Assembly: GCA_031293105.1 (NCBI GenBank)
Contig: JAUMSA010000177.1
Coordinates: forward strand, 1 to 7,512
Reading direction: 5' to 3'
Source: Butyricicoccus sp.
Lineage (GTDB): Bacteria > Bacillota > Clostridia > Oscillospirales > Butyricicoccaceae
DNA length: 7,512 nt
This document shows, in pieces, positions 5,882 to 7,512 of the stretch. The notes below the pieces were generated by a model. That model made no database searches and was not told the DNA's origin. It saw nothing but the letters and a program-made list of their open reading frames with translations. A program made the position numbers and the translations under genes. How positions within the stretch are numbered: the first letter of the stretch is position 1; each line of letters starts with the position of its first letter.

Positions 5882-7303
5882 TTATTTTGCCGCCATCTGG
5901 GCATTACGCTTGGCGATATCTTCCTGAATCTGACGAACTTTTTCCTCGTTCAGATGGTAGAATAGGCCGTATACCAACATGGCAACCACAACCGCGCCAA
6001 GCGGCAGCAGGGTGGTCATCACGCGGATGGCAGTCAGGGTAGCTTCATTTTGTACCTGGTTGGCTACATAGCCGGTTGCTTCCAGAACTGCGGTCGGCAG
6101 CGAGCCGCCAACGATCATGGAGAACTTGATGCCCAGGCCGACCAGTGTCATAACGATCGCGGTGTAACGCTTGCCGGTCTTCCAGTCTGCGTATTCGACC
6201 GGGTCGGTGATGACCGACCAGCAGATGCCCATCAGCACGCCGTAGCCGTAACCGGTGATGGCGCGGGAGATCATCATACCGGTGATTGCCGTGGTCGGCA
6301 TTAAGTACAGCAGCAGGCAGCCGATACCGGCAACTGCCAAACCAAACATAACCGTGCCCTTCTTGTGCAGACGCTTGGTCAGATACGGGACACACGGTAC
6401 ACCGATAACAGAGAACAGCATCATGATCATGGAGAACCACGAGAGCATGTCGCCGCGATTTGCGTAGTAGTTGATGTAGTAAGCACCCATGGTGGACTGA
6501 ACCTGGCTCATGGTGTAAACGCCGAGGAACAGAACGAAGGTAACGAAGACCGGACCAACGCGGAACAGGAGGTAGAAAACGTCCTTGATGCTGGCCTTGT
6601 TGTTCGGATCGATCGGGGGTGCAGGGATACGTTCGACGATTTGGCTGGAACCCCAGAGAAGGATGATGACCATGATGACCGCCATGATGATGGTGGTAAC
6701 CATGTAGCCCTGTGCCAGGGTCATGCCCATGCCTTCCGAGAAGTAATTAGACAGCTCGGGCAGCATGATCGCGCAGACAACGCCGCCGGCCTGTGCCAGC
6801 GTCATGCGGATGGACTGTAGACGAGTGCGTTCGCTCTGGTCGTTGGTCATCAGCGTAGCAGCCGAGATGTACGGCTGGATGATGAAGGTGTAGAGCATAT
6901 TCAGCAGGTTGTAACCGACAACCGCCCAAACGACCTTCATGCCGTAGCTGAAGTTCGGGGTGGTGTAGGTGATGACGGCGGCCAAGCCAAACGGAATGGC
7001 GCCCCAGCGGATGTAAACCCAATATTTGCCCTTCTTCGGCTGCAAGCGTTCGCAGATCGTACCCATCATCGGGTCGTTGATGGCGTCCCAGATACGGGAT
7101 ACCGCGAAGATAATGGCGACATGTCCGGGTTTCAGCCCGAAAATATCGGTATAGAAATAGCTGATGTAGAGCGCAATGCACTGGAATACCAGGTTCATTG
7201 CGAAGTCAATCGAGGCGTAACCGGCTACCTCTTTCTTTCCCAGCTTATAATAACCATACTGGGATGATGTCGTTTGCCAAGTCGATGGATCCTTGTGATT
7301 CAT
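5882..7303 (-). CDS. GPH (glycoside-pentoside-hexuronide) family MFS cation symporter, 473 aa
   Basis: An inner-membrane secondary transporter of the MelB/GPH group, which brings in substrate with Na+ or H+. About 12 hydrophobic helices are visible, with helix-breaking loops near 85-95 and 220-240. Family signatures: D33 in helix 1, YTDIFGL at 51-57, SRIWDAINDPMMG at 69-81, and DPVEYADWKTGKRY at 367-380 in the later half. Start choice: ATG at 7301-7303 gives the normal family N-terminus, with a purine-rich site AAAGGGAGG at 7317-7325, although its 13-nt spacing is long. An in-frame TTG at 7424-7426 would extend the protein, but it falls in the probable promoter and adds a charged, low-complexity segment, so I reject it. 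It is the first gene of the operon and its substrate defines the pathway. The family mostly moves sugars and glycosides, which argues for carbohydrate, but family membership does not fix the substrate. Confidence 0.93.
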   Translation of the reverse strand: MNHKDPSTWQTTSSQYGYYKLGKKEVAGYASIDFAMNLVFQCIALYISYFYTDIFGLKPGHVAIIFAVSRIWDAINDPMMGTICERLQPKKGKYWVYIRWGAIPFGLAAVITYTTPNFSYGMKVVWAVVGYNLLNMLYTFIIQPYISAATLMTNDQSERTRLQSIRMTLAQAGGVVCAIMLPELSNYFSEGMGMTLAQGYMVTTIIMAVIMVIILLWGSSQIVERIPAPPIDPNNKASIKDVFYLLFRVGPVFVTFVLFLGVYTMSQVQSTMGAYYINYYANRGDMLSWFSMIMMLFSVIGVPCVPYLTKRLHKKGTVMFGLAVAGIGCLLLYLMPTTAITGMMISRAITGYGYGVLMGICWSVITDPVEYADWKTGKRYTAIVMTLVGLGIKFSMIVGGSLPTAVLEATGYVANQVQNEATLTAIRVMTTLLPLGAVVVAMLVYGLFYHLNEEKVRQIQEDIAKRNAQMAAK

Positions 7304-7316
7304 AACGATTTTCTGA

Positions 7317-7364
7317 CCTCCCTTTTCTCTTCCGGAATATGGTGCGAATGAACTGCCCTCCTTT
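7317..7364 (-). promoter_or_regulatory. Purine-rich leader with two Shine-Dalgarno-like sites before the transporter gene
   Basis: The leader transcript contains two strong anti-16S matches: AAAGGGAGG (7317-7325), 13 nt before the ATG at 7303, and AAAGGAGGG (7356-7364), about 52 nt upstream of that ATG. No ATG, GTG or TTG follows the upstream one at usable distance, so only the proximal site can serve the transporter. The distal one may be a ribosome standby site or part of a control structure. Confidence 0.5.
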
Positions 7365-7397
7365 CGGTTTGGATTTCTTCTTCTGTCTGTGCTCTTA

Positions 7398-7426
7398 TTG
7401 TAAACGGACGGGCCGGGTGGAAACAA
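7398..7426 (-). promoter_or_regulatory. Probable sigma-A promoter of the operon
   Basis: On the minus strand TACAAT (7398-7403) matches five of six bases of the -10 consensus. TTGTTT (7421-7426), 17 nt further upstream, supplies the TTG of a -35 box. A start near 7391 would give a leader of roughly 88 nt before the transporter ATG. This is the only reasonable promoter I see for the run of genes on this strand. Assigned by eye. Confidence 0.5.
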
Positions 7427-7430
7427 TTCC
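7419..7430. promoter_or_regulatory. Small palindrome GGAA-N4-TTCC overlapping the -35 region
   Basis: GGAA (7419-7422) and TTCC (7427-7430) are mirror arms with four bases between, covering the proposed -35. The position suits a repressor operator, but arms this short are common by chance. No regulator gene is in the window to match it. Confidence 0.3.
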
Positions 7431-7461
7431 GAAAACAGACAGGATTGCCAAGCAAAATGTC

Positions 7462-7475
7462 TGGAATCGCAGGCA
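7462..7475. promoter_or_regulatory. Possible catabolite-control (cre-like) box
   Basis: TGGAATCGCAGGCA keeps the TG..AA.CG....CA skeleton of a Firmicutes CcpA site but lacks the usual T-rich right half. It lies upstream of the proposed -35, between the two outward-facing TACAAT motifs. If real it would favour a carbon-source pathway. Weak call. Confidence 0.2.
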
Positions 7476-7512
7476 TATTTGTGGAGTTTTACAATAAGGG
7501 ATTGTGGTTACT

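Larger units (their letters stand above)
7383..7442. repeat. 8-bp inverted repeat CTGTCTGT / ACAGACAG around the promoter
   Basis: The arms at 7383-7390 and 7435-7442 are exact reverse complements bracketing the proposed -10 and -35. An 8-bp match over this distance can arise by chance, but it encloses the whole promoter. It could be an operator pair or part of an alternative leader fold. Confidence 0.3.
7394..7498. repeat. 11-bp inverted repeat flanking the upstream control region (CTTATTGTAAA / TTTACAATAAG)
   Basis: CTTATTGTAAA at 7394-7404 and its exact reverse complement at 7488-7498 face outward across about 83 nt. The left copy contains the proposed -10 of the operon. The right copy offers an identical TACAAT reading rightward, out of the window. 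They could be the -10 regions of divergent promoters, suggesting a divergently read gene (perhaps a regulator) just beyond 7512, or paired operator sites for a looping regulator. Confidence 0.55.

Noticed and set aside
5882..7303. Reading the transporter as direct proof of a sugar pathway
   Set aside because: GPH membership shifts the odds towards glycosides but does not fix the substrate. It is kept as evidence against, not disproof of, the steroid hypothesis.
7304..7426. A 41-residue N-terminal extension of the transporter from a TTG at 7424-7426
   Set aside because: The TTG lies on the proposed -35 box, has no ribosome site, and the added residues do not resemble the GPH N-terminus; the ATG at 7301-7303 does.
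1..7512. CRISPR array, tRNA, rRNA, insertion sequence or phage features
   Set aside because: No regularly spaced direct repeats, cloverleaf-like segments, transposase motifs or terminal repeats were seen on either strand.

Overview
The window is one co-directional block of six protein genes. All are on the minus strand, so transcription runs from the right edge towards the left edge. By eye the G+C content is in the mid-50s percent, and strong AAAGGA-type ribosome sites precede most genes. The gene types (split two-subunit transketolase, GPH-family symporter, BaiCD/FadH-like flavin and Fe-S enzyme) are typical of anaerobic gut Clostridia, for example the Butyricicoccus/Agathobaculum/Oscillospiraceae side of the Firmicutes. 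That assignment is an inference; no taxonomic marker gene is present.

Layout in transcription order: (1) about 210 nt of upstream control DNA at the right edge (7304-7512), with a probable promoter, an 11-bp inverted repeat and smaller palindromes. (2) A 12-helix GPH/MFS cation symporter (7303-5882). (3) A medium-chain zinc alcohol dehydrogenase (5843-4779). (4) The TPP/N-terminal subunit of a split transketolase (4758-3898). (5) Its pyrimidine-binding/C-terminal subunit (3891-2923), 6 nt downstream. (6) An 87-nt gap with a strong hairpin. (7) A classical short-chain dehydrogenase (2835-2050). (8) A 176-nt gap with a terminator-like perfect 14-bp hairpin and a structured leader. (9) A large NADH:flavin oxidoreductase of the old yellow enzyme/2,4-dienoyl-CoA reductase type (1873 to the left edge, C-terminus cut off). 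No frameshifts, insertion sequences, tRNAs, rRNAs or CRISPR repeats were seen.

The genes read as one catabolic module: import, oxidoreduction of a hydroxyl or keto group by two unrelated dehydrogenases, TPP-dependent cleavage or transfer of a two-carbon ketol unit, and reduction of an activated C=C bond by a flavin/Fe-S enzyme. No sugar kinase, isomerase or aldolase is visible. Two readings fit. The first is a carbohydrate or polyol pathway, favoured by the GPH transporter and the KduD-like SDR. The second is a steroid side-chain cleavage locus like the des genes, in which a split transketolase-like DesAB (steroid-17,20-desmolase) is associated with a zinc-type 20alpha-HSDH (DesC) in Clostridium scindens and an SDR-type 20beta-HSDH (DesE) in Butyricicoccus desmolans; a neighbouring ene-reductase would suit a steroid A-ring. 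The sequence alone does not decide between them. The locus is worth testing because several normally conserved transketolase positions are altered.
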